The position numbers and the translations under genes are program-made. DNA of 64,000 bases from Pseudomonas sp. JUb42 (GTDB lineage: Bacteria; Pseudomonadota; Gammaproteobacteria; Pseudomonadales; Pseudomonadaceae): contig NZ_JANUFD010000008.1 in NCBI RefSeq assembly GCF_024807945.1, positions 62,001 to 126,000 of the forward strand, given 5' to 3'. The notes beneath the pieces are model-generated. The model saw only the letters and a list, made by a program, of their open reading frames with translations, was not told where the DNA came from and made no database searches. How positions within the stretch are numbered: position 1 is the first letter of the stretch; each line of letters begins with the position of its first letter. Below are positions 19,854-27,209 of this stretch, piece after piece.

Positions 19854-20540
19854 TCAGAACTTGTAGCCCACACCCACCATGTAGACCCATGGGTCGATAT
19901 CCACGTCCACTTTGGTCTTGCCGACGCTCAGGGCCGATGGGCCGTCGACGCTGGCCTTGGTGTCGATATCGACGTACCAGACCGAGGCGTTGAGCATGAT
20001 GCGATCAGTGAGCATGTAGTCCATGCCGACCTGTCCAGCAAAGCCAACCGAGTCCTTGAGCTTCAGGTTGCTGAAGCCTTCCTGTTTGCGGGTGCCGCTC
20101 AGGTCGGTGTCGAAGAACTTGGTGTAGTTCAGGCCGACGCCCACATAAGGCTGGAACTTGGAGGCCGAATCCATTGGGTAGTATTGCAGCGACAGCGTCG
20201 GTGGCAGTTGTTTCACGTCTGCCAGCTTGCCATCCAGGCCAGCGCCCAGGCCCTTGACCGAAACGGTGTGGCTGAACGGAGTGGCCGCCAGCAGTTCAAC
20301 ACCAATGTGGTTGGTGATCATGTAGGCGAAAGTCAGGCCCAGTTGAGTGGAGTTATCAACCGTTGCCTTGGTGCCGGAAACCTTGGCCCCGTCCAGCTTC
20401 ACGTTGCCGCTGTCCTCGTTTGGAACGACCCGTGCAGCGCCTGCGCGGACGATGAAATCACCCGGCTCGTGGGCTTGTGCAACGAGCGGAGTACTGAGGG
20501 CAAGCGCGACAAGGGAAGCGCTGAGCAGGGACTTGTTCAT
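19854..20540 (-). CDS. OmpW family outer membrane protein
   Basis: 228-residue small beta-barrel (eight strands), similar to OmpW/OprG, which passes small hydrophobic molecules. Signal peptide MNKSLLSASLVALALSTPLVAQA; the mature part opens with HEPGDFIVRAGAARVVP, a family signature; NHIGVELLAATPFSH and PPTLSLQYYP follow; ends with terminal Phe (VGVGYKF). Monocistronic with its own terminator. Expression of OmpW relatives is usually tied to oxygen and iron, not visible here. Confidence 0.93.
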   Translation of the reverse strand: MNKSLLSASLVALALSTPLVAQAHEPGDFIVRAGAARVVPNEDSGNVKLDGAKVSGTKATVDNSTQLGLTFAYMITNHIGVELLAATPFSHTVSVKGLGAGLDGKLADVKQLPPTLSLQYYPMDSASKFQPYVGVGLNYTKFFDTDLSGTRKQEGFSNLKLKDSVGFAGQVGMDYMLTDRIMLNASVWYVDIDTKASVDGPSALSVGKTKVDVDIDPWVYMVGVGYKF

Positions 20541-20632
20541 GGTGGCTCCAGAGAACGTTTCAAATTGATACGTTCATGTTACGGAGCGGCACAAAGCGGA
20601 TTTTGACTCAGCTCAATGAAAGGTGTGGCGGC

Positions 20633-21169
20633 TCAGGAATCCGGCAACTCATAGACCAGAATCTTGTCTGCTTCCATTTCGTACCCGGCAGTCGCCAGCT
20701 CACTGCTGGAGGTTTTGACCTTCATCGGCCCCTCGATCCAGTACGGCTGGTACAACTCATCGACCTTCACGCCCAGTTCACTGGTGACATGGACAATCTG
20801 GTTCGGCGGCGGTGGCGGCACATGGATGCAGGCACCGAAATATGGCACCAGCAGAAACTCGGTGACGCGACCTTCCTCGCTGACTTCCAGCGGCACGATA
20901 TAGCCCGGCAGGCGCACCTGCTGGCCGTCCAGCGCCTTGACCATCGGTGCGTCGGGGGCCAACTGGTGGGCGGCCGGTGACGACTCCACCGACAGCGCGT
21001 CGGACATCTTCGACAGATCGTGGAGCGGCGTCATCACCGGCGCCACCTTGGGTGCGTCCGGCGGGACCATCTCTTCCCAGGTCAGCAACCGCGTCTGTGC
21101 GGCCCATAACGAGGGGCTGGCGATCAGGGCAAGGACGAGCAACAAACGATGTATTCGCTTGCTCTTCAT
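20633..21169 (-). CDS. DUF3299 exported protein of a zinc-limitation ABC operon
   Basis: 178 residues with a signal peptide (LLLVLALIASPSLWA). DUF3299 hallmark: LDGQQVRLPGYIVPLE followed by EFLLVPYFGACIHVPPPPPNQIVHV. Cys-x-His-x-Pro in that segment could bind a metal. Last gene in a block of four laid out as in P. aeruginosa PA4063-PA4066, which responds to zinc starvation; a periplasmic role in metal handling is inferred. A gap of about 215 bases with a REPIN separates it from the permease gene, so read-through may be reduced. Confidence 0.85.
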   Translation of the reverse strand: MKSKRIHRLLLVLALIASPSLWAAQTRLLTWEEMVPPDAPKVAPVMTPLHDLSKMSDALSVESSPAAHQLAPDAPMVKALDGQQVRLPGYIVPLEVSEEGRVTEFLLVPYFGACIHVPPPPPNQIVHVTSELGVKVDELYQPYWIEGPMKVKTSSSELATAGYEMEADKILVYELPDS

Positions 21170-21223
21170 AAGCTATCTCTCGTTATTGGTGTCTGTGGGA
21201 GCGAGTTTTGTGGGAGGCATTTA

Positions 21224-21315
21224 TGTGGGAGCGAATTCATTCGCGAAGAGGTCGGTACATTCGACGCATCTTCATCGCCTGGAACACCGCTTTCGCGAAT
21301 GAATTCGCTCCCACA
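21224..21315. repeat. REPIN, class B (GTGGGAGCGAATTCATTCGCGAA)
   Basis: Two perfect inverted 23-bp ends around about 45 bases, between the permease and DUF3299 genes. Decayed extra fragments of the same repeat (GTGGGAGCGAG, GTGGGAGGC, ATTCGCTTCC) lie on both sides, at 21193-21218 and 21316-21355. Confidence 0.9.
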
Positions 21316-21384
21316 AATTCGCTTCCATAAATTCCCACAAGTTGGCTCCCACAAAGCCATCAGTTACTTCAGTTGGTTATGTTT

Positions 21385-22650
21385 TTACAAACGAATCGAC
21401 AAGCCATCGGCCAGTGACTGGCGATAGGCGCGCCATGCGGGCACCACGCCCATCAGCAAGGCAGCAAGCAGAATGCCGCCAAGCAGCTGCCATTCATAGG
21501 CGCTCGGCAGCGATAGCGGCAAATACAGGCCGTAATTGGACTGCACATAACCCTGGGCCACGGCTATCCCGGCATACAGCAAGGCCAGGCCGCTCACCGC
21601 GCCTGCCAGGGCCAGGGCAAAGGCTTCAAGGATCAACAGACTGGCGACATGCCAGGGCCGCGCGCCCACCGAACGCAGGATCGCCATCTCGCGGCGACGC
21701 TCGTTGAGGCTGGTGAGGATCGCCGTGAGCATGCCGATCAGGCCGGTCAGCACCACGAACAGCGAGATCACGAACAACGCCTGCTCCGCAGTGCCCATCA
21801 GGCTCCACAACTCCTGCAAGGCCACGCCCGGCAGAATCGCCAGCATCGGCTCGCCGCGGAATTCATTGATTTCCCGCTGCACTGAGAAGGTCGCGATCTT
21901 GCTGTTCAGGCCGAGCATAAAAGCAGTGATGGCGGTGGGCGTCAGGTCCATGTTGCGCGCTTGATCAGCCGATATCCGCTCGTTGCCACGGGCCGGCACA
22001 CCGTTATGCCAGTCGATATGAATCGCCTCCATGCCGCCGAGGCTGATATGCAGCGTGCGATCCACCGGCGTGCCGGTGCGCTTGAGGATGCCGACCACGG
22101 TGAACGGCTTGTCATCGTGCTTGACCAGGCTGATCACCGCCACGCCATGGGACAGCACCAGTTTGTCGCCGAGCTTGTATTTCAAGGCATCGGCCACTTC
22201 AGCGCCGAGCACTACTTCGAATGGATCGGTGGCAAACGGCCGACCCTCTGCCAGTTCCAGATGTTGCTGGCGTCCGAACTGGTAGTGCTCGAAGTAGGAC
22301 TCGTTGGTGCCCATGACCCGATAACCGCGATGGGAGTCGCCCAGGGAAATCGGGATCGCCCATTTCACCTGCTTGTCGTTGGCGAAGTGCTCGAAGCTGT
22401 CCCAGCGAATATTGTTGGTGGCATTGCCGATGCGAAACACTGAATACAGCAAAAGGTTGATCGAGCCCGAACGCGCGCCGACGATCAGGTCGGTGCCGCT
22501 GATGGTGCTGGCAAAACTGGCGCGGGCTTCTGTCCGTACCCGCTCCACGGCGAGCAACAGGCACACCGACAGGGCAATGGCGAAGGCGGTGAGGAAGGCC
22601 GTGAAGCGGCGGTTGGCCAGACTGGCCATGGCCAGGCGCAATAAATACAT
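21385..22650 (-). CDS. ABC transporter permease, FtsX/MacB/LolE type
   Basis: 421-residue membrane protein with one N-terminal helix (FTAFLTAFAIALSVCLLLAVE), a large periplasmic domain of about 220 residues, and three C-terminal helices, the MacB/FtsX architecture. The loop LNERRREMAILRSVGARPWHV is the FtsX signature coupling it to the ATPase. Such permeases act on the periplasmic side rather than import solutes. Follows its ATPase by 1 base. Context with a His-rich periplasmic protein suggests a job in zinc acquisition under deficiency. Confidence 0.92.
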   Translation of the reverse strand: MYLLRLAMASLANRRFTAFLTAFAIALSVCLLLAVERVRTEARASFASTISGTDLIVGARSGSINLLLYSVFRIGNATNNIRWDSFEHFANDKQVKWAIPISLGDSHRGYRVMGTNESYFEHYQFGRQQHLELAEGRPFATDPFEVVLGAEVADALKYKLGDKLVLSHGVAVISLVKHDDKPFTVVGILKRTGTPVDRTLHISLGGMEAIHIDWHNGVPARGNERISADQARNMDLTPTAITAFMLGLNSKIATFSVQREINEFRGEPMLAILPGVALQELWSLMGTAEQALFVISLFVVLTGLIGMLTAILTSLNERRREMAILRSVGARPWHVASLLILEAFALALAGAVSGLALLYAGIAVAQGYVQSNYGLYLPLSLPSAYEWQLLGGILLAALLMGVVPAWRAYRQSLADGLSIRL

Positions 22651-22651
22651 G

Positions 22652-23365
22652 TCAAACCTCTGAAGCGACGGCGGCGCGGTTTAGCTCGGCCAGGGACAGA
22701 TTACGGTCGAACAGCGGTGCCAGGCTCTGGTCATGGCTGACAAACAGCAGGCTGGCTCCGGCTTCGCGGCACTCGGCAAACAACAGGCGGATAAAGGCTT
22801 CCCGGGCGTCGGCATCCAACGCAGAGGTAGGCTCATCGGCAATCACCAGCTCCGGTTGGCCGATTAGCGCACGAGCAGCCGCGACCCGCTGCTGCTGGCC
22901 GATGGACAGCGAGTCGGCACGGCGCGCCAGCATGGCCGGGTCTGTCAGGCCCAAGTGAGCGAGCAGGGTGGCCGCTGCCTGATCGACGCTGCCATGGCGC
23001 GTTACGGCCCGGGCGGCGCGGCTCTTGGAGAAGTGGCAGGGCAGCTCGACGTTTTCCCGTACCGAGAGAAACGGCAGCAGGTTGAACTGCTGGAAAATAT
23101 AGCCGGTGTGATCGACGCGAAAACGGTCGCGGGCGCCGGCGGCCAGTTGCGTCAGCTCCTGACCGAGCAGGCGGATGCTGCCACGGTCAGGCCGCTGCAC
23201 GCCGCCCAGCAGGCCGAGCAACGTGGTCTTGCCGCTGCCGCTGGGGCCCTTGAGAAACAGGGTTTCCCCCGGCTCCAGGCGGAATGCCGGAATATCCAGC
23301 AACGGCGCCTGACCCGGCCAGGCGAAGCTCAGTTCGGACAGCTCGATAAGGGCCTGATTGCTCAT
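22652..23365 (-). CDS. ABC transporter ATP-binding protein (LolD/MacB-like)
   Basis: 237-residue ATPase: Walker A GPSGSGKTTLLGLL, Q-loop YIFQQFNLLPFLSVREN, signature LSIGQQQRVAAARAL, Walker B LVIADEPTSALD, and switch His (LLFVSHDQSL). The AxxFQ-FNLLP type Q-loop groups it with LolD/MacB ATPases. Its ATG overlaps the stop of the upstream DUF2796 gene (TGATG) and it is 1 base from the permease gene, so the three are co-translated. Confidence 0.94.
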   Translation of the reverse strand: MSNQALIELSELSFAWPGQAPLLDIPAFRLEPGETLFLKGPSGSGKTTLLGLLGGVQRPDRGSIRLLGQELTQLAAGARDRFRVDHTGYIFQQFNLLPFLSVRENVELPCHFSKSRAARAVTRHGSVDQAAATLLAHLGLTDPAMLARRADSLSIGQQQRVAAARALIGQPELVIADEPTSALDADAREAFIRLLFAECREAGASLLFVSHDQSLAPLFDRNLSLAELNRAAVASEV

Positions 23366-23934
23366 CAGAATTTGAACGAGGCTTTAGCCGGGGTCGCTTC
23401 GGCACCGAACTGACCGCGTGGGGAAACCGCCTGCACGAGGATTTTCTGTGTGGCCGGGAAGTCCTTGAAGATCTGGGTCAGGTCCAGCTTGGTGATCACA
23501 CCGGGCGCATCGCAGACGAAAACATAGTGGCCATGAATTTCGCTGTGCTCGTGATGCTCGCCGGCTTTGGCATCGTCGTCATGGTCGTGATCCTCGACCT
23601 TGTCACCGAACAACGGGCTTTCCAGCTTCTGCGACTGCACCGAGCAATGCGCCGCTTCCGGCACGCTGAACAGGGCGTGGGATTTTTGCAGGAACTCACG
23701 GGCGGCGACGATCTTGGCCTTGTCTTCCGGCGTACTGGCTTCGTGCTCGAAACCGACGATATTCATCGACGGGCTGTCGAACTCGAATTCCAGGGTCCGG
23801 CCGTCCAGCGCCACGTCCAGCCGCCCGACACCGTGCTCATGGGCGCCGAGGCTGCCGTGCTCGTGGGCATCGGCGGCCATCGCGGCGGTCAGGGGCAGAA
23901 GGGTCAAGGGCAGGGCGAGCAGCAGACGGCGCAT
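23365..23934 (-). CDS. DUF2796 periplasmic zinc-binding protein (ZrgA-like)
   Basis: 189 residues with signal peptide (LLLALPLTLLPLTAAMA). Histidine-rich at the mature N-terminus (DAHEHGSLGAHEHGVG) and again in the middle (VEDHDHDDDAKAGEHHEHSEIHGH), a likely metal-capture loop. DUF2796 members include the zinc-uptake ZrgA proteins. First gene of the ABC block. Start set at 23934 because GGAG lies 8 bases ahead; an ATG 18 bases upstream has no site. Corresponds by order to PA4063. Confidence 0.88.
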   Translation of the reverse strand: MRRLLLALPLTLLPLTAAMAADAHEHGSLGAHEHGVGRLDVALDGRTLEFEFDSPSMNIVGFEHEASTPEDKAKIVAAREFLQKSHALFSVPEAAHCSVQSQKLESPLFGDKVEDHDHDDDAKAGEHHEHSEIHGHYVFVCDAPGVITKLDLTQIFKDFPATQKILVQAVSPRGQFGAEATPAKASFKF

Positions 23935-23967
23935 AAAACAGACTCCGGACATAACTGAATGAAAATC

Positions 23968-23985
23968 GTTATGTGATCTTATAAC
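23968..23985. promoter_or_regulatory. Inverted repeat upstream of the zinc operon (possible Zur site)
   Basis: GTTAT and ATAAC half sites separated by 8 bases, in an AT-rich patch about 35-50 bases upstream of the DUF2796 start. Zur sites use the same half sites but normally with a shorter gap, so this is a weak candidate. Confidence 0.3.
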
Positions 23986-24012
23986 AATTATCCCGGCCGG
24001 TGACTGTGAAAT

Positions 24013-24204
24013 TTAACCCTGCACGTCCCACGGGCACACTCGGCGCATTTGGCTGGCCAAGGTATACACCGGTTGACGTCCGGCGTGAGATGTCCAGCGT
24101 AGATGCTCTATCAAGCGATGTTCATCGGGTGTCAGGAAGGCAAAGCCCAGGCGCTTGGCCTCAAGCAGGGTTTCAAGGTGGCGGGTGGATTTGCAGGGTT
24201 TCAT
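24013..24204 (-). CDS. Small hypothetical protein behind a structured leader
   Basis: 63 residues, basic, no signal or membrane segment (MKPCKSTRHLETLLEAKRLGF, then LTPDEHRLIEHLRWTSHAG). The ATG at 24204 has an AAGGAG site 7 bases ahead; an upstream ATG at 24222 lacks one. No family recognised. Its 5' region carries the second copy of the pseudoknotted element, with helix A ending 48 bases before the start, as in the gene at 7451-7663. Confidence 0.65.
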   Translation of the reverse strand: MKPCKSTRHLETLLEAKRLGFAFLTPDEHRLIEHLRWTSHAGRQPVYTLASQMRRVCPWDVQG

Positions 24205-24251
24205 GTTGAGGCTCCTTGGCATTCTTGTTCAGGAGCTGCCGGGGAGAGGGT

Positions 24252-24389
24252 GGCAGCTGTACGCGGGTTCGCAGACCGATCATCTAGCAACTCGGCACAT
24301 CCGAAGATGTCCCACGTACAGCCGCCATAAGGCATTACGTTAATGCTAGATCGTTCAGGCTGCGAAACCCGATCGTTGCTGTGGCAACG
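24252..24389 (-). ncRNA. Candidate structured leader RNA with pseudoknot, copy 2
   Basis: Plus-strand positions: A 24252-24263 with A' 24315-24326; B 24264-24274 with B' 24360-24371; C 24277-24288 with C' 24344-24353; hairpin 24374-24379/24384-24389. Same crossing order as copy 1, while sequences of B, C and the hairpin differ but stay complementary. One A/A' position is A.C on the plus strand but a U.G wobble on the minus strand, supporting the minus strand as the RNA. The 24205-24645 gap otherwise holds a REP pair and the RAYT promoter. Confidence 0.6.
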
Positions 24390-24471
24390 ACCGGCGCACA
24401 TTACGCATCCGGGATTGGCGTGGGGAGGTAACAACGGCGATTCAAAACGTAGGAAAGATCTGCGTTGACTG

Positions 24472-24538
24472 CTTCGCGGACAAGCCTCGCTCCAACAGAT
24501 CGCCGCTTGCTCGTTGGAGCGAGGCTTGCCCGCGAAAA
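24472..24538. repeat. Pair of class A REPs in outward orientation, upstream of RAYT
   Basis: 24472-24496 (TTCGCGGACAAGCCTCGCTC...) and 24512-24538 (GTTGGAGCGAGGCTTGCCC...) are inverted relative to each other with GCGAA ends outward, opposite to the ordinary REPINs of this window. The second one and the REP at 25119-25143 form a normal REPIN arrangement with the transposase gene between them. Confidence 0.85.
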
Positions 24539-24645
24539 GAACGACTCGGTATCCCAGGCCAGACACATTCCGCCACGCAAAGCTCCCGCAGCCGCTCAAG
24601 GCTCAGACTAGATTTCCAATCTCCAAAAGCCCCTGGAGCAAAGGA

Positions 24646-25104
24646 ATGCCTCCTCTTTACCAAACCCATAAAACCCGCATCGGTCGCTACAGCGAAGAGG
24701 GCCGGATTTATCTGCTGACCTCCATAACAAAAAACCGCGAGAGATTTTTCTCTGACTGGCGAGTGGGCAGTCTTCTTGGAAAACAATTCGAACAGGCCAC
24801 CTACGATAACCTCGCAGGCTCATTGGCCTGGGTCGTGATGCCGGATCATTTTCATTGGCTGGTCGAGCTTAAGACGATGCCCCTGAATGATCTTGTCGCC
24901 AGAGTTAAATCCAAAGGGAATCATCTGGTGAATAAAACGTTGGGCCGAAGCGGCAGTATCTGGCAACGCGGCTTTCATGATCGAGCGTTACGTCAGGAAG
25001 AGGATTTGAAGGCTGTGGCGCGCTATATCGTACTTAATCCCGTGCGTGCCGGACTGGTTCGGCGGGTAAGCGACTATCCGCTGTGGAACGCGATCTGGGT
25101 CTAA
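24646..25104 (+). CDS. REP-associated tyrosine transposase (RAYT)
   Basis: 152-residue single-strand transposase of the Y1/HuH (IS200-like, TnpA_REP) group that mobilises REP elements. HuH motif is MPDHFHWLVEL; the catalytic Tyr lies in VARYIVLNPVRAGLV; GRSGSIWQRGFHDRALR precedes it, all RAYT hallmarks. Start chosen at 24646, with GGAG 7 bases ahead; an open frame continues upstream into the REP. Flanked directly by class A REPs on both sides, the usual setting, so this copy probably drives (or drove) spread of class A REPINs in this genome. Confidence 0.93.
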   Translation: MPPLYQTHKTRIGRYSEEGRIYLLTSITKNRERFFSDWRVGSLLGKQFEQATYDNLAGSLAWVVMPDHFHWLVELKTMPLNDLVARVKSKGNHLVNKTLGRSGSIWQRGFHDRALRQEEDLKAVARYIVLNPVRAGLVRRVSDYPLWNAIWV

Positions 25105-25118
25105 ACCGAGTCGTTTTC

Positions 25119-25143
25119 TTCGCGGGCAAGCCGCGCTCCAACG
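25119..25143. repeat. Class A REP downstream of RAYT
   Basis: TTCGCGGGCAAGCCGCGCTC..., inverted relative to the REP at 24512-24538 and 14 bases past the RAYT stop. Confidence 0.88.
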
Positions 25144-25174
25144 GGTTACCGAGCTTGTTCGCGAAGGCTATTGA

Positions 25175-25555
25175 TCAGGCGTGCAAAAACCATTTCTCCC
25201 ATGCCATATATATGCCCAAAGCCAAGCACAGAAAATATGAAAAGTAATGTGGAATAAGAAGCCATCTCTTGAGGTTTTTAGGGAGGCTTTTTACTTCGTT
25301 CATATCCAGGCAGTCAGTGTTGTGTCGGAATTTGGTAAAGCCAAATATCAAGGTGATGTAAATCAGGCGCTGAGTCCTTGCTGTGACGCCAAAGCCACTC
25401 CAGTGTTGTTTGTTTGAGTTAACCATAGGGCAGTTTTTCAGATGATTTTCTATTTCTGGAAGTTTGAAGTAGATCACAAATAGCGTGGTACCTATTTGAA
25501 TAAAAAACAGAATGAAAATTATTGCGCCAATCCATCGGTAATCAAGCTCGTTCAA
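25175..25555 (-). CDS. Small membrane protein, candidate immunity protein
   Basis: 126 residues. Two hydrophobic segments near the N-terminus and C-terminus (GAIIFILFFIQIGTTLFVIYF and HYFSYFLCLALGIYMAW) and a central one that is weaker (RLIYITLIFGF). No known domain. Base composition is visibly lower in GC than the neighbours. Its start overlaps the stop of the preceding 328-residue gene by 4 bases (ATGA), so the two are made together. Small multi-pass proteins in this position are often immunity partners of membrane-acting toxins; that role is inferred. Confidence 0.6.
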   Translation of the reverse strand: MNELDYRWIGAIIFILFFIQIGTTLFVIYFKLPEIENHLKNCPMVNSNKQHWSGFGVTARTQRLIYITLIFGFTKFRHNTDCLDMNEVKSLPKNLKRWLLIPHYFSYFLCLALGIYMAWEKWFLHA

Positions 25556-26538
25556 TTCTGCATTTCCTTGTAAAGGATTTCACCCATTCCGCTTCCGCCC
25601 TCAGCTAAACCCATGCCAACTCCCCATCCCCCTGCAGCTCCGCCTACGATTGCGCATCCCAATAGTGCCGCCCCGTGGCGTACTCGTGCTTTCTCGCATA
25701 TTGCGATTAATATCCTTTGCCCAATTATTCCTCCCGCATAACTTCCTGCCACCCCTCCGACAAACTTCCCCGCCTCCACATACTGCGCCCGCTCACACTG
25801 CTCCAGCGACCCCGCCCGGCAAGCCTCCTTGATCTCCAGCGAGGTATTGGCAAAGTCCAGCGCAATCCCTACAAAAGTCCCGTTCTTCAGCGCGTTGGAT
25901 AAGCGGCTAATCCCTGTTATCCGCTCGGCATACCCGGCAATCTCGCCGTGGTGCATGTAGCTCTTGGTGCTGATGCCGAGTGTGTGCTTGATAGAGTCGC
26001 TTTTCCGCAGGCTGGTGCCATATTGCGCTACACCTTGCAGTTGCTGATCCAGCTGCCGGTAGAGATGCTGGCGTTTGGCAATAAAGTCATTGGCGTTCGA
26101 TACGGCACCTTTGCTTCGATGCTGTTGATACAGACCTTCGATACGCTCAAGGGTCTGTTTGACCTGGCTCAGGTGATGGCTCCAGCCACTGGTGCTGCTG
26201 CCTATGCCGATGGATCCATAGGTCAGCAGGCTTTGCAGCAAGTCATAATTTTCGACCAGATGTGTATCTGCCGCTGCGGGGTTGTTTTTCAGGGCCAATT
26301 GCACGGTCCTCGCATGTAGCATCAGTCGAGCTTCGTCGAGGGTGCAGGAGTCGGTGATATCAAACTTGCTATCGCTGCCGACAATAACGATCTGCCCGGG
26401 TGTGACGAACTCGTCAATTGATAAATGTTGATTCAATCTGTCGAATCGCTTGCGCCCCTCGTTGGATAGATTGATTCGGTTTTTTATACTGTTGTAAGAG
26501 GCTGTCTGGTTATTGATGAAAGCATAGGTGCTGGACAT
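25552..26538 (-). CDS. Hypothetical protein with glycine-zipper membrane region, candidate pore-forming effector
   Basis: 328 residues, no signal peptide. N-terminal FDRLNQHLSIDEFVTPGQIVIVGSD looks LysM-like or like the opening of a family of Pseudomonas orphan proteins I have seen only as hypothetical. A helical middle (about 100-230) is followed by a Gly/Ala-rich hydrophobic C-terminus (VGGVAGSYAGGIIGQRIL, then GAALLGCAIVGGAAGGWGVGMGLAEGG) resembling pore-forming toxin or glycine-zipper segments. Coupled to a small membrane protein. Reduced GC content suggests acquisition. Toxin function is inferred, not shown. Confidence 0.55.
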   Translation of the reverse strand: MSSTYAFINNQTASYNSIKNRINLSNEGRKRFDRLNQHLSIDEFVTPGQIVIVGSDSKFDITDSCTLDEARLMLHARTVQLALKNNPAAADTHLVENYDLLQSLLTYGSIGIGSSTSGWSHHLSQVKQTLERIEGLYQQHRSKGAVSNANDFIAKRQHLYRQLDQQLQGVAQYGTSLRKSDSIKHTLGISTKSYMHHGEIAGYAERITGISRLSNALKNGTFVGIALDFANTSLEIKEACRAGSLEQCERAQYVEAGKFVGGVAGSYAGGIIGQRILIAICEKARVRHGAALLGCAIVGGAAGGWGVGMGLAEGGSGMGEILYKEMQN

Positions 26539-26722
26539 ATCTGGTCATATTCGTGCGCATGAGGCTTGAGAGCGAAATATAAGCAGCACTGTTAACCCTG
26601 TCTTGGTAAGCGTCGTCGTTTTAATGAATTTCGGAAGTTGCCTACAAGTAGCGGTTAATCATTCCTGCAAAAACCTGCCGGTCATGGCAGCATATCCTCC
26701 TGTAAAACGGAGAACCCCAGAC

Positions 26723-27070
26723 ATGCTACGAATTCGCGGAACCATCGGCGATTTGCCGGTGGATTTGACCCTGGAGCTGGACGACGGTGATTGGGCTCAG
26801 TTGGGCGCGCAGTTGCAGGCGGCCAAGCCTGAAGTGGCTGCTGCGACGGCGACGCCGGGCAGGCCTTTGAGTCAGGACGATGTGATCTGGCAGACGGCCA
26901 GGGAGCTGCTGCGCCAGGCCGGGCAGATGAGTGGGCCGGATTTGCTCGCGCAACTGGAAGGGCTGACGGGCAATACCGCAGCAGGCAAGCGCCTGTTAGT
27001 GAGGTTGCGGCATAGCCCGCAAGTGAAGGTGGAAAGCAGCGCGGATACGCCGGTGTATAGCTGGGTGTAA
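26723..27070 (+). CDS. Conserved hypothetical protein, 115 residues
   Basis: Soluble, acidic protein beginning MLRIRGTIGDLPVDLTLELDDGDWAQL, with a Pro/Ala linker and a helical C-terminal half (DVIWQTARELLRQAG, LLAQLEGLTGNTAAGKRLLVRLRHS). Function unknown. GGAG lies 11 bases ahead of the chosen ATG; an in-frame ATG 39 bases earlier (MAAYPPV...) is possible but its product starts with non-conserved sequence. Stands alone between the putative toxin operon and a REPIN. Confidence 0.7.
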   Translation: MLRIRGTIGDLPVDLTLELDDGDWAQLGAQLQAAKPEVAAATATPGRPLSQDDVIWQTARELLRQAGQMSGPDLLAQLEGLTGNTAAGKRLLVRLRHSPQVKVESSADTPVYSWV

Positions 27071-27084
27071 CCTGAAACAGCTCT

Positions 27085-27176
27085 TGTGGGAGCGAATTCA
27101 TTCGAGAAGAGACCAATACATTCCCTGGATTTCTATCGTCTGAAATGCCGTCTTCGCGGATGAATCCGCTCCCACA
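27085..27176. repeat. REPIN, class B
   Basis: TGTGGGAGCGAATTCATTCG and an inverted partner with two substitutions (GCGGATGAATCCGCTCCCACA). Between convergent genes. Confidence 0.88.
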
Positions 27177-27209
27177 GGTTCGCCGCCTTTTTGGGCGTTT
27201 GTTCGGCGA

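Noticed and set aside
19740..19866. Short plus-strand frame (MAKPISLERARTYRAIK...) near the OmpW terminator
   Set aside because: It reads through the terminator hairpin, has no ribosome binding site, and would include a REP remnant.
21193..21355. Possible CRISPR array
   Set aside because: Repeated GTGGGAGCGA segments are decayed class B REP fragments; unit lengths are irregular and there are no spacers or cas genes.
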